From: Bacillota bacterium
Lineage (GTDB): Bacteria; Bacillota; Clostridia; Lachnospirales; Lachnospiraceae
NCBI GenBank assembly: GCA_023391695.1
Contig: JAEWAK010000031.1
Coordinates: 62,001-126,000 of the forward strand
Reading direction: 5' to 3'
Length of the DNA: 64,000 bases
Below are positions 26,195 through 35,625 of this stretch, piece after piece. The notes below the pieces were generated by a model. It was given only the letters and a program-made list of their open reading frames with translations. It was not told the origin of the DNA and ran no database searches. The number at the start of each line of letters is the position of its first letter. Within the stretch, counting starts at the first letter, position 1. A program made the translations under genes and the position numbers.

Positions 26195-26296
26195 CATGCT
26201 TTTAGTTCCTATAATTAACTTATTGGAAATGACGAAGAAATTAATTATACTGTTATGGACTATGCTTAATGTCAAAATCCAGAAAGGTTGATTCTG

Positions 26297-26965
26297 TTGA
26301 AACAATTTATTAAAAAATATAAGCACGGTTGGGTTTTATCCTATTTTTTTGTTTATATAACCTGGTTTTTTTTATTGGAGCAAAAAGTAACGACAAATTA
26401 TACTCCTATCCATATCTGGCTGGATGATTATATCCCATTTAATGAATGGTTTGTAATTCCATATTATTTATGGTTTCTCTTTATTTTTGTGACGGTCGCT
26501 TACTTTTTCTTAACTTCGAAAGAAGATTTTTATAAAATTACCGCATTTTTATTTATCGGAATGACCGTATGTTTGATTATTTATTCCATCTGGCCTAACG
26601 GACAGAATTTAAGGCCTGATTTATCAAAACTTGGAAGGGATAATATATTTATCCGGATAGTAGCCGCACTTTACAGTACGGATACCTCCACCAATGTATG
26701 CCCCAGCATCCATGTATTTAATTCTATCGGAGCCAACATAGCCATCCACCGCAGTGAGGCACTTAAAAAATATAAATGGTTAAGAGCGGCATCTACCCTG
26801 CTTACCATTTTGATTTCCCTTTCAACCATGTTCTTAAAGCAGCATTCCGCATTTGATGCAATAGCGGCAATCGGCTTAAGCGTAGTAATGTACTTCCTGG
26901 TTTATGGCTGGAGTGACAGTAAGCAGTCTGAGAAAGAAGATAAGAAAATATTTGCCCAATACTAA
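26297..26965 (+). CDS. PAP2-superfamily membrane phosphatase
   Basis: 222 residues from TTG 26297, with AAGG 9 nt upstream; TTG 26288 is an alternative. Five to six membrane helices. The C-terminal half carries the PAP2 blocks CPSIHVFNSIG (SxxH, motif 2) and KQHSAFDAIAA (HS...D, motif 3). Motif 1 (KxxxxxxRP) is NGQNLRPDL. Likely dephosphorylates a lipid phosphate such as undecaprenyl-PP or phosphatidate. A tandem structured leader precedes it; the terminator is at 26985. Confidence 0.82.
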   Translation: MKQFIKKYKHGWVLSYFFVYITWFFLLEQKVTTNYTPIHIWLDDYIPFNEWFVIPYYLWFLFIFVTVAYFFLTSKEDFYKITAFLFIGMTVCLIIYSIWPNGQNLRPDLSKLGRDNIFIRIVAALYSTDTSTNVCPSIHVFNSIGANIAIHRSEALKKYKWLRAASTLLTILISLSTMFLKQHSAFDAIAAIGLSVVMYFLVYGWSDSKQSEKEDKKIFAQY

Positions 26966-26984
26966 GCTTATACTAAAATTACTA

Positions 26985-27025
26985 TCTATGGTTCCAGTGA
27001 TCAACTGAAACCATAGATTTTTTTT
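26985..27025 (+). terminator. Terminator of the PAP2 gene, overlapping the convergent gene end
   Basis: TCTATGGTTCCAG and CTGAAACCATAGA arms followed by T8. The 3' arm and T run lie inside the last codons of the convergent glycosyltransferase gene (stop at 27001). Confidence 0.82.
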
Positions 27026-28017
27026 GAAACCTTATAGCCGATTTCCACTATCTTACGTCCTACTTTTCCCGGCAGGTTCATGGATCTGCCAAGAATACGG
27101 TTGTGGACTTTATTGTAAAGCTTCTTATTGGATTTTTCGAGGTAATCCCATAATTCCTGTTTCTTAGCCAGGCTTTCTTCCGTGTTTTCTTTAATCAGAT
27201 AAACGGAAGATACGGTCATCATCATACATAAATACTTAATCATATAATTCCGCAGTTTTTTATTCTTTATCTGAATCACATCCGTATCATCAATTATTAT
27301 TTTAGTGATATAAATCTGCTGGTCAATCCGTTTGATCATATTTTTTTCATTCACAGACTGGTCATCCCGCCCGATGAAATAGCGGTAAAGATTCACATCC
27401 AGATAATACATGGTTTTTACATAGGGCAGAGGATGGTACACAAATATATTATCCACATAAAAGGTGTGTTTTGGCAGTTTCAATCCACAATCCTTTAATA
27501 ATTTGGTGCGGTAAATGGCAGCATGCATGATAATCTGCTGGCTTTGTTTAAAGAACATAATATCATTCCAGGAAAAAATCTTTTCCTGGGGCAGTGCCGT
27601 TTTATAATCCATGACTTTATGTTTATTTATGCTTGGTTTCTCATAAACGTAATTTGCTAACATAAGATCGAGGCTTTGTCCATCCTCGACCAGCTCCCTT
27701 AATTTATCCAGAACCTTGCGGAGGGCGGCTTCATTTACCCAGTCATCGCTGTCAACCACCTTAAAATACAGCCCTTTTGCATGAAAAAGGCCCGTATTGA
27801 CCGCTTCCCCATGTCCTCCGTTTTCCTGATGTATTGCTTTAATTATTTCCGGATATCTGGCAGCATATTTATCCGCTATTTTTGCCGTATCATCCACAGA
27901 GCCGTCATCCACTATAATGATCTCCACATCATTTCCTCCGGTCAGCAGCGTTTCGATAGCACGTTTCATATATGCGGCTGAATTGTAGCAGGGTATTGCC
28001 ACACTTAATAACTTCAT
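27001..28017 (-). CDS. Family 2 glycosyltransferase
   Basis: 338-residue GT-A enzyme. The N-terminus VAIPCYNSAAYMKRAIETLL, then IIIVDDGSVDDT, the ENGGHGEAVNTG loop and the DSDDWV metal-binding DxD site (about 92-94) are the GT2 hallmarks. No membrane helix; the C-terminus is basic. It transfers a sugar from a nucleotide donor to an unknown acceptor (wall polymer, lipid or polysaccharide). It lies convergent to the PAP2 protein. Confidence 0.93.
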   Translation of the reverse strand: MKLLSVAIPCYNSAAYMKRAIETLLTGGNDVEIIIVDDGSVDDTAKIADKYAARYPEIIKAIHQENGGHGEAVNTGLFHAKGLYFKVVDSDDWVNEAALRKVLDKLRELVEDGQSLDLMLANYVYEKPSINKHKVMDYKTALPQEKIFSWNDIMFFKQSQQIIMHAAIYRTKLLKDCGLKLPKHTFYVDNIFVYHPLPYVKTMYYLDVNLYRYFIGRDDQSVNEKNMIKRIDQQIYITKIIIDDTDVIQIKNKKLRNYMIKYLCMMMTVSSVYLIKENTEESLAKKQELWDYLEKSNKKLYNKVHNRILGRSMNLPGKVGRKIVEIGYKVSKKIYGFS

Positions 28018-28149
28018 TTTGCATCTTCCTCCTAGTGATCATAAAAATCCATATTAATTATTATAAAATATAGAACAGAAACATCAATTAGTATTCCAAG
28101 AAATTAAGAAATATTAAGCTTTAGTAAGGTAAATGTAAGAAATATTTCA

Positions 28150-28178
28150 TTGTGTTACGTTTTGGTGAATGATATAAT
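28150..28178 (+). promoter_or_regulatory. Promoter of the XRE regulator
   Basis: TTGTGT (28150-28155), 17-nt spacer, TATAAT (28173-28178), 30 nt before ATG 28208. Confidence 0.6.
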
Positions 28179-28207
28179 ACAAACAAAAACGTTTCCGGAG
28201 GTAATTT

Positions 28208-28561
28208 ATGTCATTCGGTTCAAATTTAGAAAAATTTAGAAAAGAACACAAAATCAGCCAGAGCAAGTTAGGGGGTGCGCTGGGCATTACTCAGCAGATG
28301 ATCAGCAGCTACGAAAAAGATATCTCTTCCCCCAACATTGAAACTTTAATTAAAATAGCAGATTTTTTTGAAATATCCATTGACCGGTTAGTAGGGCATG
28401 TGGCTAAATCTGAAAACCCTGAATCCCATAAGGTACAGTTTGATTATTTATATGATTCCTTCTCCATAGAAGATAAGGAACGCTGTATACTTATTTTGAA
28501 AGCCCTTCTCCTGGACCGGGAAAAAGCCAATGAAAAATTATTAAAAAAGAAGAGCAGTTAA
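28208..28561 (+). CDS. XRE-family transcriptional regulator
   Basis: 117 residues. Helix-turn-helix of the Cro/CI type in 6-62 (LEKFRKEHKISQSKLGGALG, then ITQQMISSYEKDISSPNIET), followed by a helical dimerisation tail with a KKK end, like SinR/SlrR-type small repressors. GGAGG precedes ATG 28208. It converges with the aminopeptidase with no gap, so the stops abut. Targets unknown. Confidence 0.9.
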   Translation: MSFGSNLEKFRKEHKISQSKLGGALGITQQMISSYEKDISSPNIETLIKIADFFEISIDRLVGHVAKSENPESHKVQFDYLYDSFSIEDKERCILILKALLLDREKANEKLLKKKSS

Positions 28562-29677
28562 TTATTTTAAGTTTTCAGGATTTAAACATTCTAACTCGGG
28601 AATTACAAAACGTCCGTCTTTACGAATTAACACATCATCGAAATATATCTCACCGCCGCCATATTCCGGAGTCTGGATACATACTAAATCCCAATGAATC
28701 GCCGATTTATTGCCATTAGGGGCTATATCATAGCAATTACCCGGAGTAAAGTGGAAAGAACCCATAATTTTTTCATCAAATAAAGTATCTTTCATGGGTT
28801 TTTCTACATAGGGATTAACACCTATGGCAAATTCCCCCACATATCTGGCACCTTCATCCGTATCGAAAACTTTATTAATTCTCTCCGTATCATTGGCCGT
28901 TGCTTCTATTATCTTTCCGTCCTTAAAGGTCAGTTTAATGTTCTCATAGGTAAATCCCTGGAACACAGCCGGCGTATTGTAAGAAAGGGTACCGTTAATG
29001 GAATTCTTCACCGGGGCCGTATATACTTCCCCATCCGGTATGTTACATTCCCCGGCACAGGGTATGCAAGGGATCCCATTAATGGAAAAGGTCAGATTGG
29101 TTCCGGGGCCGGTAATTTTAACCCTGTCCGTTTTTTCCATGTACGCAACCAGGCTCTCCATTGCTTTTCCCATCTTGGAATAATCCAGGTTACATACGTT
29201 AAAGTAGAAATCCTGGAAGCTTTCTAAACTGGTATTCGCTAATTGGGCCATGGCATAGTTCGGATAGCGCAGGACAACCCATCTGGTTTTCCTTACCCGG
29301 ATGTCATGATGGACCGGTGTGGTATAATATTTTTCATATAATCCCATTTTTTCGGCAGGTACATCGGATAATTCAGACGCATTATCCGTACCCCGGATCC
29401 CTACATAGCAATCCATCTGGTCCATTTCTTTTGAATCTATTTCAGCCATAAGGGATATCTGTTCTTTCGTACAGTTTAACAGTACCTCCCTTTGCACCGT
29501 CTGGTCTGTAAAATGGGGAAAGGGCAGCCCTCCCGCCATATATACTTCCTTTACTATCTGTCTTGCCAGCTCTTTTGTGGAATCGCCAACATAGTGTACA
29601 TAAACCTTATCCCCTTCTTTTACATTCATGGAATAATTCACTAAATTATGAGCTAAAACTTTTATTCTTTCGTCCAT
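28562..29677 (-). CDS. M29-family aminopeptidase (AmpS type)
   Basis: 371-residue metallo-aminopeptidase of the thermophilic (T/S/II) family. Metal-ligand blocks in order: CAGECNIPDGEVYTAP, ARYVGEFAIG, SFHFTPGNCY and SAIHWDLV, which supply Glu, Glu, His, Tyr, His and Asp to a two-metal site. N-terminal VNYSMNVKEGDKV is typical. Cytoplasmic and monocistronic. Confidence 0.92.
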   Translation of the reverse strand: MDERIKVLAHNLVNYSMNVKEGDKVYVHYVGDSTKELARQIVKEVYMAGGLPFPHFTDQTVQREVLLNCTKEQISLMAEIDSKEMDQMDCYVGIRGTDNASELSDVPAEKMGLYEKYYTTPVHHDIRVRKTRWVVLRYPNYAMAQLANTSLESFQDFYFNVCNLDYSKMGKAMESLVAYMEKTDRVKITGPGTNLTFSINGIPCIPCAGECNIPDGEVYTAPVKNSINGTLSYNTPAVFQGFTYENIKLTFKDGKIIEATANDTERINKVFDTDEGARYVGEFAIGVNPYVEKPMKDTLFDEKIMGSFHFTPGNCYDIAPNGNKSAIHWDLVCIQTPEYGGGEIYFDDVLIRKDGRFVIPELECLNPENLK

Positions 29678-29750
29678 GTTTTTTCTCCTTTTCTGATACA
29701 GAGCGTTAAAGACTTCTCTCTGCTTAATAATATATAATAAATTTTAAATA

Positions 29751-32297
29751 TTACTTATCCACCGCTAAATAACTGAAAAACAGGTTCCCTGCTTCCTTAA
29801 ACATTGCCGTACTGTCATTTAATCCGATTTTTTTCGTCTGGTGAAGGGAAGGATCAATGACAGTAATATTATACGTATCATAACCGATAATTAACACGGC
29901 ACTGTCCTTATCCTTCATTCCGATAACCGGTATGTCTTTGTTTATAAAGTACAATACTTCTTCCAAGGTGCATCCGGTCAGGTTCAGTGCGGCATCGCCT
30001 AATCCACGGGTTAACATTTCATTTACCGTGCCGGATTTTATATTGCCTGAATGGAAACCGCCGCTGCGGTAATTTAAAAGCATCTGTACGCTGGCCTTTA
30101 TGCTGTCCGTATTCCCGGAGGTATAGACCGGCGTTATATTGCCGATATCCTTAATGCTGCTTCTCACACCCCGTTCCCAGATCTTTTGCTGATTTTTGTT
30201 AAAGACCGATCCGGAAAAATTATAAGCATGGTCAATGGCTTCTCCTGCCTGGTTATACATGCCTTCGATACCCCCAAGGGCATATACCGTATAAAGCTCC
30301 GGCATCCATTCGGAATCTTCCAGCCTAAGTGTTGTGTCCTCCGTAATGATGGTATTAATGGTACTGTCATACTGAGGTTTTTCTTCCATGATAAATCCGG
30401 AAGGCAGGGAAATATAAAATTCCGTTAATGTCTTAGGTGTGACCCTGGAGTTTATTCCGATTGCTTCTGTTTTCTGGGTTATCGTATTCAGGATATTGTC
30501 ATCCTCACCGGATACATACCGGTTTGTTCCTCCCTGTTTTTCTTTCTTCACACGTTTTAAGGTAATGACATTATCCTTTACCTCGGCATTGCTTACATAA
30601 TACCCTTTTTTGGAATATTCTTTCAGTATTTTGGAACCGGAATCAGCAATATTGATCTTATACATGGGAACCAGAGTGCTTCCATCAATTTGGGCGGCTA
30701 TATCTTTTGTCTTCACAAATCCATAGATAATATTATTATCGATTTTACCCAGCAGGTTAATATTATTCCCCTCAGGCGCTGTTATCTTCTCCTGTGTTCC
30801 GGCTTCTAAATCCAGAATTATAATCTCGGTGGATTTTCTGGGATCACTGCTATTCTGCCAGGCTATATAATGGTTTTCCTTGCTTACGACATAATCTTCG
30901 CTGTTTACATCCGATGCGATAACCGTTAGAAACTTCGTAATCAGGTTATAAGCATATATTTTGTGGCTCAATGTAAAATAGAATACATCCAGTGAATTTA
31001 CATAACTGAAACTGTCCATTTCTTCCTTCAGCATCTGATAGGTAACGTTCACGGGTATATAAACCTGTTCTTCAATGCGGTTTTCACCACTATAATATTT
31101 ATACAGTACAATTCCCACCCGGCCTTCGTACACACCGCGGTTCATGTACCCATACACACAGAAATCTATATTGCCGTCATCATCCATATTCAGGATTCTG
31201 ACATCATGTTCATCATATACGTCCCTGATATAATCCGTATCCTGCTGCCGGAAGGAAAATACCTTAACGGCCTGGTTCTCCGCTAAATTGTAATACCATA
31301 AATCCCTTTGCGCGACAAAGGACAGTTTGTTATTATCCGTACTGGTAACCAGGTTGATGTCTGCCTGTCTGGTTATTCCCAATTTTAATTCACTTTTGGC
31401 CATGCTGGTCATATTAATGTCAAAGACGGATTCCATATTCCGCTCATAGTCAAGTAAATACATTCTTGAAGGGGTATAACGGACACGGTAAAATTCCTTT
31501 ACAGAATAGTATTCCAAGCCGGATTCTGTTTCTGCCGAAATAATATACTTTAATTCAACGGAAGCCGTATCACTGTTAATTTCTTTTATGGCGGGTACAA
31601 CACTTCCCATTACCTTGGGTTTTAAATCCCCCCACTTTACCAGATCGAAACTGGAATGGATATTTACATAGGACAGTGACGTATTGTCCACATTCGGATC
31701 GGGTTCCAGATAGATGACAACATTCTCAGCCTTATCCTCAGCCATAATATCATTGTGGAAATCCATGACAAACTTAAGCTTCTCTTTATAATAAGAAGAC
31801 GGCTGCAGCTTTACTCTGGTATAATAATTCATCTTCCTGCTTTCACTGGTGACCAGGGTAATTTTAACGGCATATTCCGCGCCTTCCTCTAACTGGGTCT
31901 TAAATTTTATCTTAGCTGTTTTTTTCTCTTCCTCTTTTTCCAGGGCATTTATGGTATCCGTTTCAAGGAGCTTGTTATCTTCAACATTACGCAGTTCATA
32001 AATTAACCTTTTAACATCGTTTTCTTTCCCGTCAATAACGGCTTCAAAGCTTTGGCCTTCATCTAACGGGGTAATGGAATCTCTTACCAGATTCGCATTC
32101 AGGTTGCTGCCATATCCGTGAAGCAGGTTGATTTCATCCTTATCAAGCCTTAAGGTAATAATGGGATAGGAGGTCTCCCCCATCTCTATTGTTTTTTGTA
32201 TATCAAATACTTCTTCTTTGATATCCCGCCCAAAATAATATAAGGAAGCGGCAAAGACAGCCAGTAATATAATTCCCCTATATAATAATTTTAACAT
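29751..32297 (-). CDS. Large membrane-anchored protein with degenerate C39-peptidase-like domain
   Basis: 848 residues: a single N-terminal membrane helix (5-22), then a long extracytoplasmic beta-rich part with several Asp-rich and propeller-like strands (about 290-560). The last 120 residues resemble a C39 peptidase fold: ASVQMLLNYRSGG, a DIPVIGM strand and SAVLIIGYDTYNITVIDP. In active C39 enzymes a Cys precedes the first block and a His opens the second; here neither is present (DSIKASV and DSAVLI). It is therefore probably a pseudo-enzyme used for binding. I do not recognise the rest. Confidence 0.6.
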   Translation of the reverse strand: MLKLLYRGIILLAVFAASLYYFGRDIKEEVFDIQKTIEMGETSYPIITLRLDKDEINLLHGYGSNLNANLVRDSITPLDEGQSFEAVIDGKENDVKRLIYELRNVEDNKLLETDTINALEKEEEKKTAKIKFKTQLEEGAEYAVKITLVTSESRKMNYYTRVKLQPSSYYKEKLKFVMDFHNDIMAEDKAENVVIYLEPDPNVDNTSLSYVNIHSSFDLVKWGDLKPKVMGSVVPAIKEINSDTASVELKYIISAETESGLEYYSVKEFYRVRYTPSRMYLLDYERNMESVFDINMTSMAKSELKLGITRQADINLVTSTDNNKLSFVAQRDLWYYNLAENQAVKVFSFRQQDTDYIRDVYDEHDVRILNMDDDGNIDFCVYGYMNRGVYEGRVGIVLYKYYSGENRIEEQVYIPVNVTYQMLKEEMDSFSYVNSLDVFYFTLSHKIYAYNLITKFLTVIASDVNSEDYVVSKENHYIAWQNSSDPRKSTEIIILDLEAGTQEKITAPEGNNINLLGKIDNNIIYGFVKTKDIAAQIDGSTLVPMYKINIADSGSKILKEYSKKGYYVSNAEVKDNVITLKRVKKEKQGGTNRYVSGEDDNILNTITQKTEAIGINSRVTPKTLTEFYISLPSGFIMEEKPQYDSTINTIITEDTTLRLEDSEWMPELYTVYALGGIEGMYNQAGEAIDHAYNFSGSVFNKNQQKIWERGVRSSIKDIGNITPVYTSGNTDSIKASVQMLLNYRSGGFHSGNIKSGTVNEMLTRGLGDAALNLTGCTLEEVLYFINKDIPVIGMKDKDSAVLIIGYDTYNITVIDPSLHQTKKIGLNDSTAMFKEAGNLFFSYLAVDK

Positions 32298-32298
32298 A

Positions 32299-32407
32299 TT
32301 TTACACCCATTGCATATCGCAGGCAGACCTGCGATACTGCCACAACATAAAAATGTGAAACAAGTTTCACAGAGTGAAAGAATCCCATTGTGGCAACCTT
32401 TCTTTTT
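32299..32407 (-). repeat. Structured intergenic repeat (CTGCCACA...TGTGGCA family), copy 2
   Basis: Directly 5' of the 848-residue protein gene. Order: hairpin CGCAGG/CCTGCG, ATACTGCCACAA, inner hairpin GTGAAAC/GTTTCAC, GAAAGAATC, then TTGTGGCAA which pairs with CTGCCACAA. Parallel to 3900-4020. A further TTCCTGCGCATTTTT segment follows at about 32436. Confidence 0.6.
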
Positions 32408-32570
32408 CTATATTTTCTTTCACACTTTCCTCTGTTCCTGCGCATTTTTCCGCATCCGGCCTTTGTAACGGGGATTGCGCAGGCACAAACTTTGCGAGGA
32501 AAGATTTCAGAAATCTTTCACATTTTTTCAGGTTCCCTTTGTGAAGACGCTTTTACTTCACACTTCTTCC

Positions 32571-33770
32571 TTACTGTACCGGTGACAGAAACTGTCCGGA
32601 TAACAGTTTATATAAAGTTGGTTCCACTCCTAAAAATTTTCTGCATTCTTCATAGGATTCTAATTTCCCGGACAGCATCTGTTTACTGCCCTCCCGGGCT
32701 GATTTCTTTACGGCCCTTATCAGTATATTTTTGGGTGTATGCTCCATATCAATAAATTCCAGTATTTGTGTTTTGTAACCCACCAATTGCAGTAATTCCG
32801 CCCTTAAGGCATCCGTTGCCAGTGCCGCAATACGTTCCTGTATCAGCCCGTAAGCAAAAAGCGGTTTTAAGATATCACTGCTTATTTGGGAATTCAGTTC
32901 ATGCTGGCAGCAGGGAACGGATAAAATAACGTCTGCCTCCCACAATACGGCTTTATACAGGGCATAATCCGTTGCCGTGTCACAGGCATGGAGTGTCACC
33001 ACCATGTCAACTTTATCGGTACCCTCATAGGAAGCAATATCACCCTCCAGAAAGACAAGCTTATCATAACCGTAACGCTCTGCAAGCCGGTTGCAGTCCG
33101 CAATTACCTGTTTCTTTAAATCCAGTCCGATAATCCGTATGGGATACCCCTTTAACTCTTTTAAATAATAATACATAGCAAAGGTAAGGTAGGACTTTCC
33201 GCAACCAAAATCAAGAATGGTCAGTTCCCTGGTCCCATCAAGGTAAGGTAGAACATCTTCTATGAACTCCAGGAAACGATTGATCTGTTTGAATTTATCA
33301 TATTTTGCCTTGATGATCTTACCCTCCGCCGTCATGACTCCCAGGTCAATCAGAAACGGTACGGGCCTTCCTTCCTTAAGTATATAGGTTTTCTCCCTGT
33401 TGTGGCTGAGCGGGCTGCCGTGGGCACCTGCCATAGCACTGTCTTCCAGATTCTTTACTTTTATGGATGCTTTACCCTTTTTGCTGATTAAAATAGTAAC
33501 CTGCTTTGTCTGCGTCCGCAATAGCACCTGTTTCATAAAATTATCCAGCCATTCAGACAGTTTGTCAAGCAGCTCTTCCTTCGCATAATTACTGTGGAAA
33601 ACCTGCTTGTCACGGTATTCAGATGCCTGAAATATTAACCTGTCTTTTATTAATACGGGCCGTATTTTGATTTTACCGGTCTCCCTGCCAGCAAGTGGGT
33701 TGCTGAGTATCATGTCTATAAATTCTATATTTAAATTATTTCTTATAATTTCAATTATATTCTGATCCAT
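32571..33770 (-). CDS. SAM-dependent methyltransferase (Methyltransf_32 type)
   Basis: 399 residues from ATG 33770. An N-terminal alpha/beta extension, then a Rossmann methyltransferase with motif I ILDFGCGKSYLTFA, acidic motif II IIGLDLK, and VVTLHACDTATDYAL followed by SVPCCQHEL, the signature of the Methyltransf_32 group. Close relatives are conserved Firmicute proteins of undefined substrate, possibly RNA. The longer reading to 33815 has poorer start context. Confidence 0.85.
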   Translation of the reverse strand: MDQNIIEIIRNNLNIEFIDMILSNPLAGRETGKIKIRPVLIKDRLIFQASEYRDKQVFHSNYAKEELLDKLSEWLDNFMKQVLLRTQTKQVTILISKKGKASIKVKNLEDSAMAGAHGSPLSHNREKTYILKEGRPVPFLIDLGVMTAEGKIIKAKYDKFKQINRFLEFIEDVLPYLDGTRELTILDFGCGKSYLTFAMYYYLKELKGYPIRIIGLDLKKQVIADCNRLAERYGYDKLVFLEGDIASYEGTDKVDMVVTLHACDTATDYALYKAVLWEADVILSVPCCQHELNSQISSDILKPLFAYGLIQERIAALATDALRAELLQLVGYKTQILEFIDMEHTPKNILIRAVKKSAREGSKQMLSGKLESYEECRKFLGVEPTLYKLLSGQFLSPVQ

Positions 33771-34016
33771 ATTTCTTTTACCCTTCATTTTCATTGTCAC
33801 CTTTGACCGGCGCAACTTAAAAAATATCCATCCCGCATATGCCCTCCCGTTCTTTTTGAAAGGGTACTGCCGTATACTGACTTTCCTTATATTTTATCAT
33901 ATAAGCTAAAATATTCCTACTATTTTTAAAAACTTCCTGTTCCCAATTTATGCACGGTTCCCTTTCATACGCATATATTGTTAAATAAAATGATATTGTA
34001 ATCTAAGGAGGACCTA

Positions 34017-35465
34017 ATGAAATATTCCTTGCCTGAATATTCACCCTTTAATAATCCAAATGATCAAGAATCGAATATTAGCTTCACAGGTAGTATGAAG
34101 GCTGCATCTAGGAAAGGTATACCAAATTATACAACTGTATTGCCAAGCAATTCAACTGGATATTATTATAAACCATTGGATAATCCATATAACTCGGACA
34201 TGGCCGGTAATACAGTACCGCCTTTTCCCCAATATGCACAGACTAGTCCTGGGACTACCATTCCTTCCACACCGGAAACCTTACCAACTCCGGGTATACC
34301 GGGGGGTTTAATACCCGGAGGCCCTCTTCCCGGCCTGCCCGCTCAGCCGGGTCTGACAACCCCGCCTGTCCCTTCTGTACCCGGTACACCGCCGGCTCCC
34401 GGGACAACAGTGCCTACGCCTCCGGCTATACCCAGAACACCGGCTCCTACCATACCGACAGTACCCAGAACCACTACACCGGCAGCTCCCAGAACCACCA
34501 CACCCGGTACGTCGACTCCTACCATACCGTCGACTCCCAGGACTACTATGCCTGCAACTCCAACCACGCCAACGATGCCAAGGACCACTATGCCTACGAC
34601 TCCAGGCACGACAACTCCTTCCATGCCGGCAACTCCCAGGACCACCATGCCTGCAACTCCAACCACGCCGACGATGCCAAGGACCACTATGCCTACGACT
34701 CCCGGTACGACAACTCCTTCCATGCCGACCGCACCCAGAACCACTACGCCTGGTATGCCTGGTACAACGACTCCTGCCATGCCTTCACAGCCAAGAACCA
34801 TTACACCAACCATGCCAACGACACCGGCAACCCCTATTCCTAACATGACTTTCCAGTCCAGGAATTATGGTCCGGCAAATTATCAGGAAGTAGACAACAC
34901 TTATGTAGGCAGCAGCAGGACAGATTATGATTATGAAGCACTTCCTGCCTATGGAAATAACGGAATATACATTTCTGATATGAATCCCTACCGTGTTCCC
35001 ATGGGTGTTCCCATGATGCCGCTTTATGGTTATGATAACTGTGAAGATGCGGATAAAGACTGGGAATATATGAAACAGATGTATCCGGCCATTGCCAAGA
35101 AATTACTCCGTGATATTGAAGATGAATGCGATAAACTGGAATATGACGGAAGCTGTATGTTTGACGAATATCCTGACAGGGTTTACCTGGGAAGAATTGT
35201 TGACAGAATCTATTCAAAATACAAAGATATGGATGAGGAGGATGACTTAAGCTCTGAAAGTATTGACCAATTAAGCCAAAGCAGCGCAGATAATGATAAC
35301 AGCTTGAAATCAAAACAATTTGATGCGGACTGGGCTTACCGGAGGGACCGCCGTGACCGCCGCGGACGCCGTTCCAGAGGTTTAAGGGATCTGATTGAAG
35401 TATTGTTATTTAATGAAATATTAAACCGTCGCAGACGTTACAGAGGAAGAAGACGCTGGTTCTAA
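34017..35465 (+). CDS. Pro/Thr-rich repeat protein with Arg-rich tail, probable spore coat or surface protein
   Basis: 482 residues, AAGGAGG before the ATG, no signal peptide. Residues about 65-280 are Pro/Thr/Met-rich with PRTTMP, TPTTPTMP and PGTTTPSMP units, including a 33-residue period repeated exactly twice. A folded segment follows (about 340-400; DWEYMKQMYPAIAKKLL, DECDKLEYDG, FDEYPDRVYLGRI), then an acidic patch and a very basic tail (RRDRRDRRGRR, RRRRYRGRRRW). Lack of an export signal plus low complexity resembles clostridial coat or exosporium proteins assembled in the mother cell. This assignment is inference. Confidence 0.65.
   Translation: MKYSLPEYSPFNNPNDQESNISFTGSMKAASRKGIPNYTTVLPSNSTGYYYKPLDNPYNSDMAGNTVPPFPQYAQTSPGTTIPSTPETLPTPGIPGGLIPGGPLPGLPAQPGLTTPPVPSVPGTPPAPGTTVPTPPAIPRTPAPTIPTVPRTTTPAAPRTTTPGTSTPTIPSTPRTTMPATPTTPTMPRTTMPTTPGTTTPSMPATPRTTMPATPTTPTMPRTTMPTTPGTTTPSMPTAPRTTTPGMPGTTTPAMPSQPRTITPTMPTTPATPIPNMTFQSRNYGPANYQEVDNTYVGSSRTDYDYEALPAYGNNGIYISDMNPYRVPMGVPMMPLYGYDNCEDADKDWEYMKQMYPAIAKKLLRDIEDECDKLEYDGSCMFDEYPDRVYLGRIVDRIYSKYKDMDEEDDLSSESIDQLSQSSADNDNSLKSKQFDADWAYRRDRRDRRGRRSRGLRDLIEVLLFNEILNRRRRYRGRRRWF
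34533..34730 (+). repeat. 99-bp minisatellite, two units, in the Pro/Thr-rich gene
   Basis: Units 34533-34631 and 34632-34730 encode the same 33 residues with only a few synonymous changes, pointing to recent duplication. Shorter related 18-30 bp units lie on both sides. Confidence 0.9.
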
Positions 35466-35489
35466 ACCGCTATTTTCCTGCCGGTCGGG

Positions 35490-35530
35490 CTTTTTGTGCA
35501 ATAGGGCGCAAATTCCTATTGCACAAAAAA
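35490..35530 (+). terminator. GTGCAATAG palindrome copy 2, terminator of the Pro/Thr-rich gene
   Basis: CTTTTTGTGCAATAGG and CCTATTGCACAAAAAAG arms with a 9-nt loop, 25 nt after the stop codon. Flank CTGCCGGTCGGGC is shared with the element at 25239. Confidence 0.7.
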
Positions 35531-35625
35531 GGGCGGTTGTCAAAATATTATGTCTCCTTACGGCAAACAGTAATATTGTTCCTACTGTTTACCAGTAAAG
35601 AGCATTGACTACAGCCCTTTTGTAT

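Noticed and set aside
34343..34846. 167-residue Val/Gly-rich reading frame on the minus strand
   Set aside because: Antisense shadow of the Pro/Thr-rich repeats; no ribosome binding site, and composition follows from the repeat on the other strand.
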